A stretch of 15,399 nt of DNA, taken from positions 1 through 15,399 of the forward strand of contig CAMNAY010000010.1 of assembly GCA_946531975.1 (NCBI GenBank), written 5' to 3'. The DNA comes from an uncultured Ruminococcus sp. Its GTDB lineage: Bacteria; Bacillota; Clostridia; Oscillospirales; Ruminococcaceae. The notes beneath the pieces are model-generated. The model had not been told where the DNA came from and did no database searches. It saw only the letters and a program-made list of their open reading frames with translations. Of the stretch, positions 5,178 to 11,861 are shown one piece after another. Positions within the stretch are counted from its first letter, which is position 1, and the number at the start of each line of letters is the position of its first letter. Both the position numbers and the translations under genes were made by a program.

Positions 5178-8120
5178 TTATTTCACATACTTTGAGAGAT
5201 CGAGGTTCAGACCCTTGATGCCGTTTGCAATGATCTGTGCAACGACCGGAGCGCCGGTTTCGGTGAAGTGTGTGAAGTCAGTACCGCCGGTTGCGCCGCC
5301 GAGATAGTAATTCTTGACGGTGTTGTAGTCGCGCTTGTTAAAGTCGTCGGTCATCGCCTGACCCAGATCGAAATACGAAACCTTGTACTTGTTCGCAAGC
5401 ATCTTGCAGGCAGAATCAATATTCCGGTAGCCGACCTTGAAGGGCTGCGACTGATTCTTGATTGAGAGGGTCGGGCTCATCAGAATCGGCGTTGCACCCT
5501 TTTCCAGTGCGCCCTTGATGTAGAAGGTCATGTAATACTCGAAGGAGCCGTCGGTCGGGTTATCGACATTTCCGCAGACCGGCGCATAGCGTTCCGCTTT
5601 GCTGTAGTCGCCGTCGTTGATTCCGAAGTCGATCAGGAGATAGTCGCCGGGCTTGATCTGATCGAGGATCGTTGTGAGTCTGCCGTTATCGTAGAAGCTC
5701 TTGGAGCTGCGTCCTGCGATGGCATGGTTCGAGACGGTCACATTGTCCGTAAAGTAGTTCTGGAGGTAATAGCCCCAGCCCTGCTGCGGTGCATATTCTG
5801 CTCTGTAAGTCTGTGCGGTGGAATCCGAAGCGATGTAGATGACCGGCTTATCCGAGTTGATCTGCTCCGGCTGGGATGATGGATCATAGGACTCTGCGAT
5901 CGGCTCATCGGTAAAGCTCAGATCAAGGAAGTCGATATTCGGACCGCCCTCCGCGGTGTTGGATTTCAGCGTGATGTAGTTGATGCCGGCAGCGAGCGGA
6001 AGCACGAGTCCGCGCTCAGCCCATGTAGTCCATGCGCCGGTTGAGAGGAAGCTCTGCTTCCATACTTTGGTGCTGCCGCTGACGGAGATCATCATTTCGC
6101 GGTCATTTGCAGAGCCGTTTGCGATATGGAAGGTGCAGAGGTAATTGCCCTTGAGCTGCACATTGACTGCAAATGTCACGGCGCTCTTGTTCGTGTTGTC
6201 GAGGTTCAGGTAGTTTTTGTAGAGGTAGCCTGCATTGGTCTCCTCATTCCAGCCGTCGGTAATGAGCTGTTCTGTCGCGGCATAGCGCGGATCTGCGAAG
6301 CTCTCTGTTTCTCCGGTCAGGAATTTGACCAGAATCGCGAGATCTTCACCGTCCGCCTTGAGGTCTGCATTCAGGTCGGATGCCTGCCGCTTGTTATACG
6401 GTGCATCGGCATCTGCCAGCACGCGCTTCATCAGTGTGAGGTCAGCGGCATTGATTCTGCCGTCGCTGTTCAGGTCGCCCTGTGCCAGCGGACCGTCTTC
6501 GCCGACCGAAGCCGGAAGCATCTGCCATTTCTGGTTGTCCGTGCGGTCATTTTCCCATTCAATCGCGTTTGCGTTTTCGTCATGGGAACCGCCGGTGATG
6601 CCGATATAGCTCTTGTAGTTGGAGACAGCGGTCGCAATGTGATAGTAGTCGCCGTCCTTGATGATCTTGAAGACCTGTGCATTGTGGTTCGTGTCGGTCC
6701 AGATGCCGACGTTTGTGCCGTTGTCGGTCTTGCCGTCAGCGATGTCGAGCAGGTAGGTGCTGCCGCCTTCGAGCATGGAGTAGATGTGATATGTGCCCTC
6801 ATCGGCAGCCGCGGAGAACTTCCATGTATTCTTCTCAGAGGGGATCATATCCGCACTCTGCGAGACATTGGCGCCTGCCTTGGCTTCGCCGTTCTCGACG
6901 GTGAGGTACATGCCGGATTCGACGTTGCGGAACATCACGGTCGAACCCTCAGCGATTGTCTCGCCGATGACCTCGGTGTTGCCGATCGCGTCCGCCATGA
7001 ACTGTGCCAGAACGGTTGCGCCTGCGCGGTTCGGGTGGAGACCGTCGTCGAGATACATTGCCGAGACCTGATCCGCAGTCTTTGTCAGGCAGTAATTCTG
7101 CCAGAGGTTGAACAGGTCAACGACCTCGATATTGAGCGCCGCACCGACCCTATCGAGTGCGCCGCCGTACCATCTGCTCTGAAGCAGCGGATTGCGCTGG
7201 CAGTCGCCGTTTCTTCCCTGCTGCTTGACGAGCATCACGCGCATGCCCTTTGCCATGGCGCGCTTTGCCATGTCGGTGATGATTTCCTCATACTGCGCTT
7301 CGGTGGTGTTGTTCTTCGCGTTTGTATCGTTGATGCCGATTGAGATGATGTAGATATCGCCGGGCTGACCGTTCTTTTCGATGACATCGAACTGACCGGC
7401 TTCCATGAAGCCTCTTGCGTACTGACCCGACGCCGCCATGTTCATGACCTGCCACTGGTTCGTGTCAATGAAATCGGGGAGCATCTGTGCCCAGCCTGCC
7501 TGTGCGGAGCTGTTCAGCGGGTAGTAATTGCAGACGGTCGAGTCGCCGCAGACCCAGATGGTCGGATTGGTATGCGTCTGTGTGGAGATCTGTTTGATTT
7601 CCAGCGCGGAGAGCGTATAGGCATAGCCCTCCTTGCCCGCGCAGGCACAGATATTGAGCTGACCGTCCGTGACCGGAACCTGAAGCGTGTGGTAGGCGTT
7701 GTTGCCGGTCATGTTGACAATCTGAAGCATCTTTTCGATGCCGACGCTGGTTCGGTTGGTGTTGCCGAGCCAGACCGAGACCTGATAGAGACCGTTCGGG
7801 ACATCCGCGCAGAAGGTATAGTTTCCTTTGGCAGATGCGTTCTTGAACTGAACGGCATCACTGAGTGCGCCGCTGCCTGATGCGGAGACATTTGCGACGT
7901 CCGTGCCGGATGAGAAGCCGTAGCCGCGTGAGGCATTGTAGCTATCGGATGCGGAAACGCCGGTATAGCCGCTGGCGGTTCCGCCCCCGCCGAAGTCAAA
8001 TTTCCAGTAGGTGTTCGCAGCGGAGACCGGAGCCGCAGACTGCGTGAAAGCCGGCAGAGCAGCGGCAGAGAGTGCGAGGGAAGCTGCTGCTGCTGCGAGC
8101 TTCCTCAGTATTTTTTTCAT
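5178..8120 (-). CDS. Secreted dockerin-bearing double rhamnogalacturonan acetylesterase (CE12-ricin/CBM13-dockerin-CBM35-CE12)
   Basis: A 980-residue secreted enzyme. The start at 8120 has GGGGGA 6 bases upstream and is followed by a signal peptide (basic MKKILRK, an Ala/Leu core, cleavage near residues 33-35). A 44-residue upstream extension is rejected because it runs through the promoter. Domain order: an N-terminal beta domain (36-180) like that preceding many CE12 enzymes; SGNH esterase 1 (186-382: GDST with Ser194, Gly232, GIND with Asn264, DGLH with Asp359/His362); a ricin-type CBM13 domain (390-535); a type I dockerin (547-604, two Ca-binding repeats); a CBM35-like domain (613-738); SGNH esterase 2 (757-970: SDST with Ser766, Gly803, GIND with Asn835, DFTH with Asp948/His951). 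Known: CE12 enzymes remove acetyl groups from rhamnogalacturonan I in pectin, and dockerins attach enzymes to cellulosomal cohesins. Both catalytic sets look complete. The second dockerin repeat has DLNADLKAD, lacking the usual Gly after the third Asp. Confidence 0.93.
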   Translation of the reverse strand: MKKILRKLAAAAASLALSAAALPAFTQSAAPVSAANTYWKFDFGGGGTASGYTGVSASDSYNASRGYGFSSGTDVANVSASGSGALSDAVQFKNASAKGNYTFCADVPNGLYQVSVWLGNTNRTSVGIEKMLQIVNMTGNNAYHTLQVPVTDGQLNICACAGKEGYAYTLSALEIKQISTQTHTNPTIWVCGDSTVCNYYPLNSSAQAGWAQMLPDFIDTNQWQVMNMAASGQYARGFMEAGQFDVIEKNGQPGDIYIISIGINDTNAKNNTTEAQYEEIITDMAKRAMAKGMRVMLVKQQGRNGDCQRNPLLQSRWYGGALDRVGAALNIEVVDLFNLWQNYCLTKTADQVSAMYLDDGLHPNRAGATVLAQFMADAIGNTEVIGETIAEGSTVMFRNVESGMYLTVENGEAKAGANVSQSADMIPSEKNTWKFSAAADEGTYHIYSMLEGGSTYLLDIADGKTDNGTNVGIWTDTNHNAQVFKIIKDGDYYHIATAVSNYKSYIGITGGSHDENANAIEWENDRTDNQKWQMLPASVGEDGPLAQGDLNSDGRINAADLTLMKRVLADADAPYNKRQASDLNADLKADGEDLAILVKFLTGETESFADPRYAATEQLITDGWNEETNAGYLYKNYLNLDNTNKSAVTFAVNVQLKGNYLCTFHIANGSANDREMMISVSGSTKVWKQSFLSTGAWTTWAERGLVLPLAAGINYITLKSNTAEGGPNIDFLDLSFTDEPIAESYDPSSQPEQINSDKPVIYIASDSTAQTYRAEYAPQQGWGYYLQNYFTDNVTVSNHAIAGRSSKSFYDNGRLTTILDQIKPGDYLLIDFGINDGDYSKAERYAPVCGNVDNPTDGSFEYYMTFYIKGALEKGATPILMSPTLSIKNQSQPFKVGYRNIDSACKMLANKYKVSYFDLGQAMTDDFNKRDYNTVKNYYLGGATGGTDFTHFTETGAPVVAQIIANGIKGLNLDLSKYVK

Positions 8121-8178
8121 GTTGATTCCCCCTATCATTTCTGTTCGGATCTTTGGAAACACAGGATCCTGCACTGTA

Positions 8179-8207
8179 ATCATACCATTAAATATCGGCG
8201 GTGTCAA
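8179..8207 (-). promoter_or_regulatory. Sigma-A promoter of the esterase gene
   Basis: Read on the minus strand, TTGACA (8207-8202), a 17-bp spacer and TATGAT (8184-8179) form a near-consensus promoter. The predicted start near 8172 leaves a leader of about 50 bases before the ATG at 8120. No operator is evident. Confidence 0.8.
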
Positions 8208-8372
8208 GAAAAATGATACAGGAGATGCGAATTTGACATGAATCAGAAACAATTATACATTTTTGACAGCTTTTTTATTCCGCTGTGGATTACGGGAGCC
8301 TGTTCACAAAAAGCTTTCTGCGAATTCATAGATTGTTCACACTTTATTCAGTAGCATTTTAGATTTATATTG

Positions 8373-8485
8373 TATAATTAACGCAAGGTTGAAGAAACCT
8401 TGTTTCAAATCCCCCAATCCCCCTATGTTTTGTTGATTTCACTTCCTCTTGCAGCTATGTGACATTGGTCACATAGTTTTTTCTT
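8373..8485 (+). ncRNA. Candidate small RNA with a C-rich anti-Shine-Dalgarno stretch
   Basis: A perfect -10 box TATAAT (8373-8378) with a poor -35 predicts a start near 8384. The transcript would begin with a hairpin, CAAGGTT-gaaga-AACCTTG (8384-8402). A single-stranded region with two CCCCC runs (8411-8415 and 8419-8423) follows. It ends in an intrinsic terminator, CTATGTGAC-attg-GTCACATAG (8455-8476), followed by six T. The length is about 95-100 bases and no open frame with a ribosome site lies inside. The bases UCCCCCUAU (8418-8426) are exactly complementary to AUAGGGGGA at the esterase ribosome site (plus-strand 8127-8135). I recognise no named RNA family. The layout resembles C-rich riboregulators of Firmicutes that block ribosome sites (RsaE/RoxS-like principle); a target is inferred only. 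Confidence 0.5.
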
Positions 8486-8497
8486 TTTATATTCGCT

Positions 8498-8615
8498 TTG
8501 TAATTTGGTAGCATGTTGCGTTAAATTGGTACTGAAATCAGGAGCCGGTTTTAGTGATGTATAAATTCAGGGATTCCCGTCTGCTTAATAATCAGGCGGG
8601 AATCCCTTTGTTTTT
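8498..8615 (+). ncRNA. Possible second short transcript
   Basis: A moderate promoter, TTGTAA (8498-8503), 17 bp, TTAAAT (8521-8526), predicts a start near 8533. The only downstream structure is the strong terminator at 8569-8615, giving an RNA of about 80 bases. CTGAA (8532-8536) could pair with TTCAG (8566-8570), which overlaps the foot of the terminator stem, so an alternative fold is possible. No plausible protein is encoded before the terminator. It could instead be the 3' end of read-through from the RNA just upstream. Confidence 0.3.
8569..8615 (+). terminator. Rho-independent terminator
   Basis: A 15-bp stem, AGGGATTCCCGTCTG (8569-8583) with CAGGCGGGAATCCCT (8593-8607), contains one G-U pair and a 9-base loop, then TTTGTTTTT. 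It lies 17 bp outside the left inverted repeat of the cassette. It insulates the cassette from plus-strand transcription. Confidence 0.85.
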
Positions 8616-8632
8616 GGGTTCGGGCACTGCCG

Positions 8633-8700
8633 GCGCCCAACGAAAATATACGGCAGGACTGACTTACCAAAAACTTTTGTGAGGCGCTCAATCAGCGATG
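8633..8700 (+). repeat. Left 68-bp inverted repeat
   Basis: Bases 8633-8700 match the reverse complement of 12859-12926 at 62 of 68 positions with no gaps. The mismatches are one at 8640, one at 8664, one near 8674 and three within 8679-8682. Weaker similarity may run outward to a GAACC/GGTTC word near 8618 with a 2-bp indel. It ends 10 bp from the lysozyme stop codon. Confidence 0.95.
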
Positions 8701-8710
8701 GGAAAAAATG

Positions 8711-9409
8711 CTACACCCCGCCGCCGGCGCGGTGAAGGGTGCCGGTGTAGATGACACCGTTCAGCGTGATTTCTGCGGTGATGCTTTCGGACTCATCTGG
8801 CTTGTCAAAGCCGTTGAGCCCCTTCGCCTTGATGAGCGCGGGATAATCGACATAGCTGTAATCGAGATCACAGTCGCCGGTCACACCTGCCGCCCGCCCG
8901 ACATTATACTGCCAGATGCCGTATTGATCGGGATAAGGCGACTGCTGAACGCCCCAGTGCGCGAGCCAGATTGCATACCGCCTGCGGATGCTCTCATCGG
9001 TGTAGGTGATGAGACTGCTGTATGAACCGTACAGTCCGACCCAGTAGCCTGCCGCTTCGACCCGTTCGAGAAACGCACGGATGATCGCACTGACCTTCTC
9101 TTTTCCGAGCGCGAACTGCTTTTGCAGCTCAACATCATAATAGATCGGATATTCAAATTGCTTACCCTTCAGCACAGCAAGACAGGCATCTGCCTCCAGC
9201 CGCGCCTCCTCCGGTGACATGGCGTAGCTGTACCAGTATGCCCCGACCGGAATGCCGCGCCTTTTCGCACCGGCATAGTGCTGCTCGAACATGTTGTCCT
9301 TCTGGTAGGCATAGCGGCCGTAGCCCGCGCGGACGATCACGAATTCCGCTGTCACCTGATCCCAGTTTACATTCGTCTGGCAGTAAGAAATATCAATTCC
9401 CTGTTTCAT
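8711..9409 (-). CDS. GH25-family lysozyme (phage-type endolysin)
   Basis: A 232-residue protein; GGAGGCG sits just before the ATG at 9409. Seen: the GH25 opening 'GIDISYCQTNVNW' (4-16, Asp6), 'IVRAGYG' (25-31), 'IPVGAYWYSYA' (53-63), the catalytic YYDVE with Asp92 and Glu94, 'IWLAHW' (147-152), 'IWQY' (165-168) and 'DCDLDYSY' (179-186). Known: GH25 enzymes cleave the beta-1,4 bond between N-acetylmuramic acid and N-acetylglucosamine in peptidoglycan. The C-terminal 45 residues carry 'ITLNGVIYTGTLHR', a short motif seen at the ends of some phage lysozymes. There is no signal peptide, so export would need a holin or virion delivery. It is the last gene of the minus-strand operon and overlaps the small frame before it by 4 bases. 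Confidence 0.92.
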   Translation of the reverse strand: MKQGIDISYCQTNVNWDQVTAEFVIVRAGYGRYAYQKDNMFEQHYAGAKRRGIPVGAYWYSYAMSPEEARLEADACLAVLKGKQFEYPIYYDVELQKQFALGKEKVSAIIRAFLERVEAAGYWVGLYGSYSSLITYTDESIRRRYAIWLAHWGVQQSPYPDQYGIWQYNVGRAAGVTGDCDLDYSYVDYPALIKAKGLNGFDKPDESESITAEITLNGVIYTGTLHRAGGGV

Positions 9410-9534
9410 AGTTTCCGCCTCCTGTTCAGCTCCTTCCGGATGCGGCGCCGGTTCCGGCGGCTGCTCCGTATTTCAGGATATGCAGCAGCCGGCTCCGGTG
9501 CGACAAGTGCATGCGGTTCAGGCAGATTCTTCAT
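9406..9534 (-). CDS. Possible 42-residue Arg-rich protein
   Basis: An ATG at 9534, inside the end of the preceding gene, opens a 42-codon frame whose TGA overlaps the lysozyme ATG (ATGA). The product has a Pro/Ala-rich first half and an Arg/Lys-rich second half, with 13 Arg or Lys in its last 19 residues, and no membrane segment. For: it would fill an otherwise empty 108-bp gap in a packed operon, with overlaps at both ends. Against: there is no ribosome site before the ATG, and high-GC DNA readily gives Arg-rich frames. No family is recognised. Confidence 0.3.
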   Translation of the reverse strand: MKNLPEPHALVAPEPAAAYPEIRSSRRNRRRIRKELNRRRKL

Positions 9535-10183
9535 CCAGCAGCGCGATATGATACAGACAGCCGTAGTGCTTTCCGCCGATGATCTGTTCGCCGTTGTCAT
9601 TGAACTGCATCACATTCCGCATGAAGACACCGCTGAAAAAGCCGGTGCTGCCGCGCTGCCCGACAACCGGCAGTCTGGTGAGAATGGTGCGGTCCGCGCT
9701 TCCGAGATTGCCGGAGACAACGAAACCGTGACTGTACAGAGACAGTGCGGTGTTATCGCCGAAGCAGGTGGGATAAAACGTGATCCGGTCATCGGGATAG
9801 AACGTGACCAGGTGCGTGAAGTACAGGCAGCCGGTCTGACCGTCTGACGTTTTTGCAATCACAAATACGTGCCGCGAACCGGAATCGGAGACGCTGATGA
9901 AGCAGATCCCGCCGGTACAGCGCATAACGGTTGCGAGCGGATACCCGTTGAAGCTGCGGTAGTATTCTGCGGATGATCCCTGTGCGGCATAGGGCGCGAT
10001 AATCCAGTCATTGTTAGCGACGGTCATTGCCGCGACAGGATGCCCGTTCTGCGTACACACGAGTTTGGTAGGATTGTCGGGGTCGTCGAATGAGACATCG
10101 TCGAACAGACCGTCACCGACAGACGGGAGCAGAAATGCATACATTTCAGCGAGTGTTTCGGGAGCATGATCGGGAATAAACAT
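9518..10183 (-). CDS. Hypothetical protein of the phage-tail cassette
   Basis: A 221-residue protein with a strong GGAGGT ribosome site 6 bases before its ATG; the ATG shares one base with the preceding stop. Seen: an N-terminal stretch (1-35) rich in acidic residues, then a beta-rich body with many aromatic and Gly/Ser residues ('FYPDDRITFYPTCFGDN', 'HGFVVSGNLGSADRTIL') and a last part, 'GKHYGCLYHIALLDE'. There is no signal peptide, membrane helix or recognisable enzyme motif. I do not recognise the family. Its place between tail-fibre-like genes and the lysozyme, and its beta-rich, variable composition, fit a receptor-binding or tail-tip accessory protein. That is an inference from context only. 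Confidence 0.8.
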   Translation of the reverse strand: MFIPDHAPETLAEMYAFLLPSVGDGLFDDVSFDDPDNPTKLVCTQNGHPVAAMTVANNDWIIAPYAAQGSSAEYYRSFNGYPLATVMRCTGGICFISVSDSGSRHVFVIAKTSDGQTGCLYFTHLVTFYPDDRITFYPTCFGDNTALSLYSHGFVVSGNLGSADRTILTRLPVVGQRGSTGFFSGVFMRNVMQFNDNGEQIIGGKHYGCLYHIALLDEESA

Positions 10184-10659
10184 CAGGTTACCTCCTCTGC
10201 GGTTGTATAGATATCATCGGCAGGACCGCCGTCCGATACAGCCTGTGTATCGGAGTACGCGAACGGCATGCCGGACACAAGCTGCCTCAGACAGAGAAGC
10301 AGCTGATCGTAGACATCCTGCGGCGGGTCAGGGTGCAGCGATGCACGGTCATTGATGCAGCAGGCGCAGGGGATGCGGGCAGGTGTCGTCGTGCGGATAT
10401 CCCCTGCATAGACACCGACCGCGATCTCCGGCGTGTCATAGACAGCGGGGAGAACGGCAGTGTCGCCCTCAAACAGCACATCCGCATACTGCGGCATTCC
10501 CGCAGCGTACCAGACCGCCCGCATCGTTTTCACAGCAGATGCGTCCCATTCGGAGTCGAATGAGAATCTTACCGTGTAGTCATTGTTGCCGCATACAATG
10601 ACGGGCTGCCCCTCTGCACATGCGGTCTTGTCCTTCACTGTAATCCGGATCTCAGGCAT
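10183..10659 (-). CDS. Phage baseplate/tail-associated protein, copy 2 (paralogue of the gene at 11385-11861)
   Basis: A 158-residue protein. The ATG at 10659 is chosen because GGAGGT lies 8 bases upstream; an ATG two codons earlier would be only 2 bases from it. Seen: 'ITVKDKTACAEGQPVIVCGN', then 'YTVRFSFDSEWD', 'VGVYAGDIRTTTPARIPCAC' and an Asp-x-Tyr-x-x-Leu-Leu helix near residue 115. Known (recalled, not searched): proteins with an FxFDxEW core and a 'VGVYAG-RTTTPA-IPC' segment are common in the baseplate/tail-fibre region of Firmicute siphophages. The C-terminal 30 residues are low-complexity and acidic. The protein is the same length as its paralogue four positions up the operon, pointing to a duplication. 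It overlaps the preceding stop by 8 bases. Confidence 0.82.
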   Translation of the reverse strand: MPEIRITVKDKTACAEGQPVIVCGNNDYTVRFSFDSEWDASAVKTMRAVWYAAGMPQYADVLFEGDTAVLPAVYDTPEIAVGVYAGDIRTTTPARIPCACCINDRASLHPDPPQDVYDQLLLCLRQLVSGMPFAYSDTQAVSDGGPADDIYTTAEEVT

Positions 10660-11380
10660 GCGCATTCACCTCCGTGCTGCGGTTCTGCTGCATCGCGAGA
10701 ATCATCTCGTACAGCTCCCGATTGGACGGTGCATACGGGACAAAGGTGTCATCTTCAATCTCTGCGCGGCGGATCATCGGATGCCATGTTTCGCCTGAAA
10801 CCGTGACACCATCAATGGTGATGATACACGAGAAATCATAGCGTGCGGTATCCGAGGTTACAACGAAATCAACTTCTTCATTATAAACGTAAGTGATCTT
10901 TCTTTCTGCATTTTCATTCTCAAAGAACCCCAGCACAATTCTGAATCTGTTCTGATCGAATCCGGAAGCACTGATGGTGTACCGCCCTTTTGGAATCGGG
11001 ACAGCAGCAGCATAAGATGACTGCCCCTGAACCCCGACAACACGCACGGCAGATGCGCCCGTGGATGTACCTGATGCGGACATGCTTCCGTCCGGATTTT
11101 TCACCCACGTCACGCCGGACACAACCCTCGATGCGCTCGCTGTGTTGTTTACGATGTTCTTAGCTCCGGCATTGGCAACAGCACCGAGCGCGGAAGCATC
11201 CGCTTTCTCTGCAATTTCGCCGCGAAGTTCAGTATCATCGTAATTTTCGAGCGTGCGCAGCTTCTGCTTTTCGGCGCCGGTCATATGGACGGAGCTGTCT
11301 GCGGCATGTGCCTGAAAGCCGTCCACGGCAGCGTCGATCTCCGCGACACGGTGCGCGGAGGACTTGTATTCATCCTGCAT
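10652..11380 (-). CDS. Phage tail-fibre-like protein
   Basis: A 242-residue protein with AAGGGG 7 bases before its ATG, starting 4 bp after the previous stop. Seen: a helical N-terminal part (1-60) with 'AHAADSSVHMTGAEKQKL' (24-41), the His-x-x-Asp-x-x-x-His-x-Thr pattern that precedes fibre shafts in many Firmicute phages. Next is 'AKNIVNNTASASRVVSGVTW' (73-92), followed by an NPDGSMSASGTSTG stretch, the typical opening of a jelly-roll-like carbohydrate-binding tail domain (about 75-220). A final helix (222-236) closes it. Known: such proteins sit at the tail tip and bind host surface glycans or wall polymers. There is no signal peptide. It is the only cassette member with a clear two-part fibre layout, so it is the best candidate for target recognition. 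Confidence 0.85.
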   Translation of the reverse strand: MQDEYKSSAHRVAEIDAAVDGFQAHAADSSVHMTGAEKQKLRTLENYDDTELRGEIAEKADASALGAVANAGAKNIVNNTASASRVVSGVTWVKNPDGSMSASGTSTGASAVRVVGVQGQSSYAAAVPIPKGRYTISASGFDQNRFRIVLGFFENENAERKITYVYNEEVDFVVTSDTARYDFSCIITIDGVTVSGETWHPMIRRAEIEDDTFVPYAPSNRELYEMILAMQQNRSTEVNAHA

Positions 11381-11384
11381 AAAA

Positions 11385-11861
11385 TCACCCCTTCACAGTT
11401 ATGACGGCGCCTGTGCGGTCGCGGATCACAAAGCCCTCTGCATCACAGAGAATGCAGCGGCGCGTCTGTTTTGGCTGAATGATCCGGTTGAGCTGTTCGG
11501 TGAGCATCTGATAGCAGTCCGCAGGCTCCGGCGCGGGCGTCGCCGGTGCGTCGGTGATGCAGCATGCGCAGGGGATCACTGCGGGTGACGCCGTGCGGAC
11601 GGTTCCGGCAGTCACGCCGACGCGCACCGCACAGACGCCGCGCAGAACCGGAACCGGACAGGCATCCCCGCGGAACGGAACTGTCATGCATTCTGCGGAA
11701 CCGTTCCGGCAGAACTGAAAGACCGCATTCTTTTCCGGAAACAGATTCCATTCGCGGTCGAAATCGAACCGCAGCACATAGCTGCTGTTGCCGCAGACGA
11801 TCACAGGGCTGCCGTTTACCGCAGCGTTCCGATCGCGGACGGTGACTGCAATATCCGGCAT
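11385..11861 (-). CDS. Phage baseplate/tail-associated protein, copy 1, first gene of the minus operon
   Basis: A 158-residue protein. The ATG at 11861 has AAAGGAG 7 bases upstream; the longer frame to 11951 has no ribosome site and is Arg-rich. Seen: 'VTVRDRNAAVNGSPVIVCGN', 'YVLRFDFDREWN', 'VGVTAGTVRTASPAVIPCAC' and a helix 'DCYQMLTEQLNRIIQP', aligning end to end with the copy at 10183-10659. The last 25 residues differ and include 'CILCDAEGFVIRDRTG'. Known (recalled): this FDxEW / IPC family is found in tail/baseplate modules of Firmicute phages; its exact structural role is not settled to my knowledge. It is the promoter-proximal gene, preceded by the 350-bp divergent control region. Confidence 0.82.
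   Translation of the reverse strand: MPDIAVTVRDRNAAVNGSPVIVCGNSSYVLRFDFDREWNLFPEKNAVFQFCRNGSAECMTVPFRGDACPVPVLRGVCAVRVGVTAGTVRTASPAVIPCACCITDAPATPAPEPADCYQMLTEQLNRIIQPKQTRRCILCDAEGFVIRDRTGAVITVKG

Noticed and set aside
6126..7343. A 405-residue plus-strand open frame
   Set aside because: Antisense to the esterase, whose domains and active-site motifs are all explained on the minus strand; no ribosome site or known motif.
8121..8252. N-terminal extension of the esterase by 44 residues
   Set aside because: The extension would run through the promoter at 8179-8207, and the downstream ATG has a GGGGGA ribosome site and a proper signal peptide.
8384..8615. SRP RNA, 6S RNA or tRNA in the esterase-cassette gap
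   Set aside because: None of their conserved cores is present; sizes and hairpins do not match.
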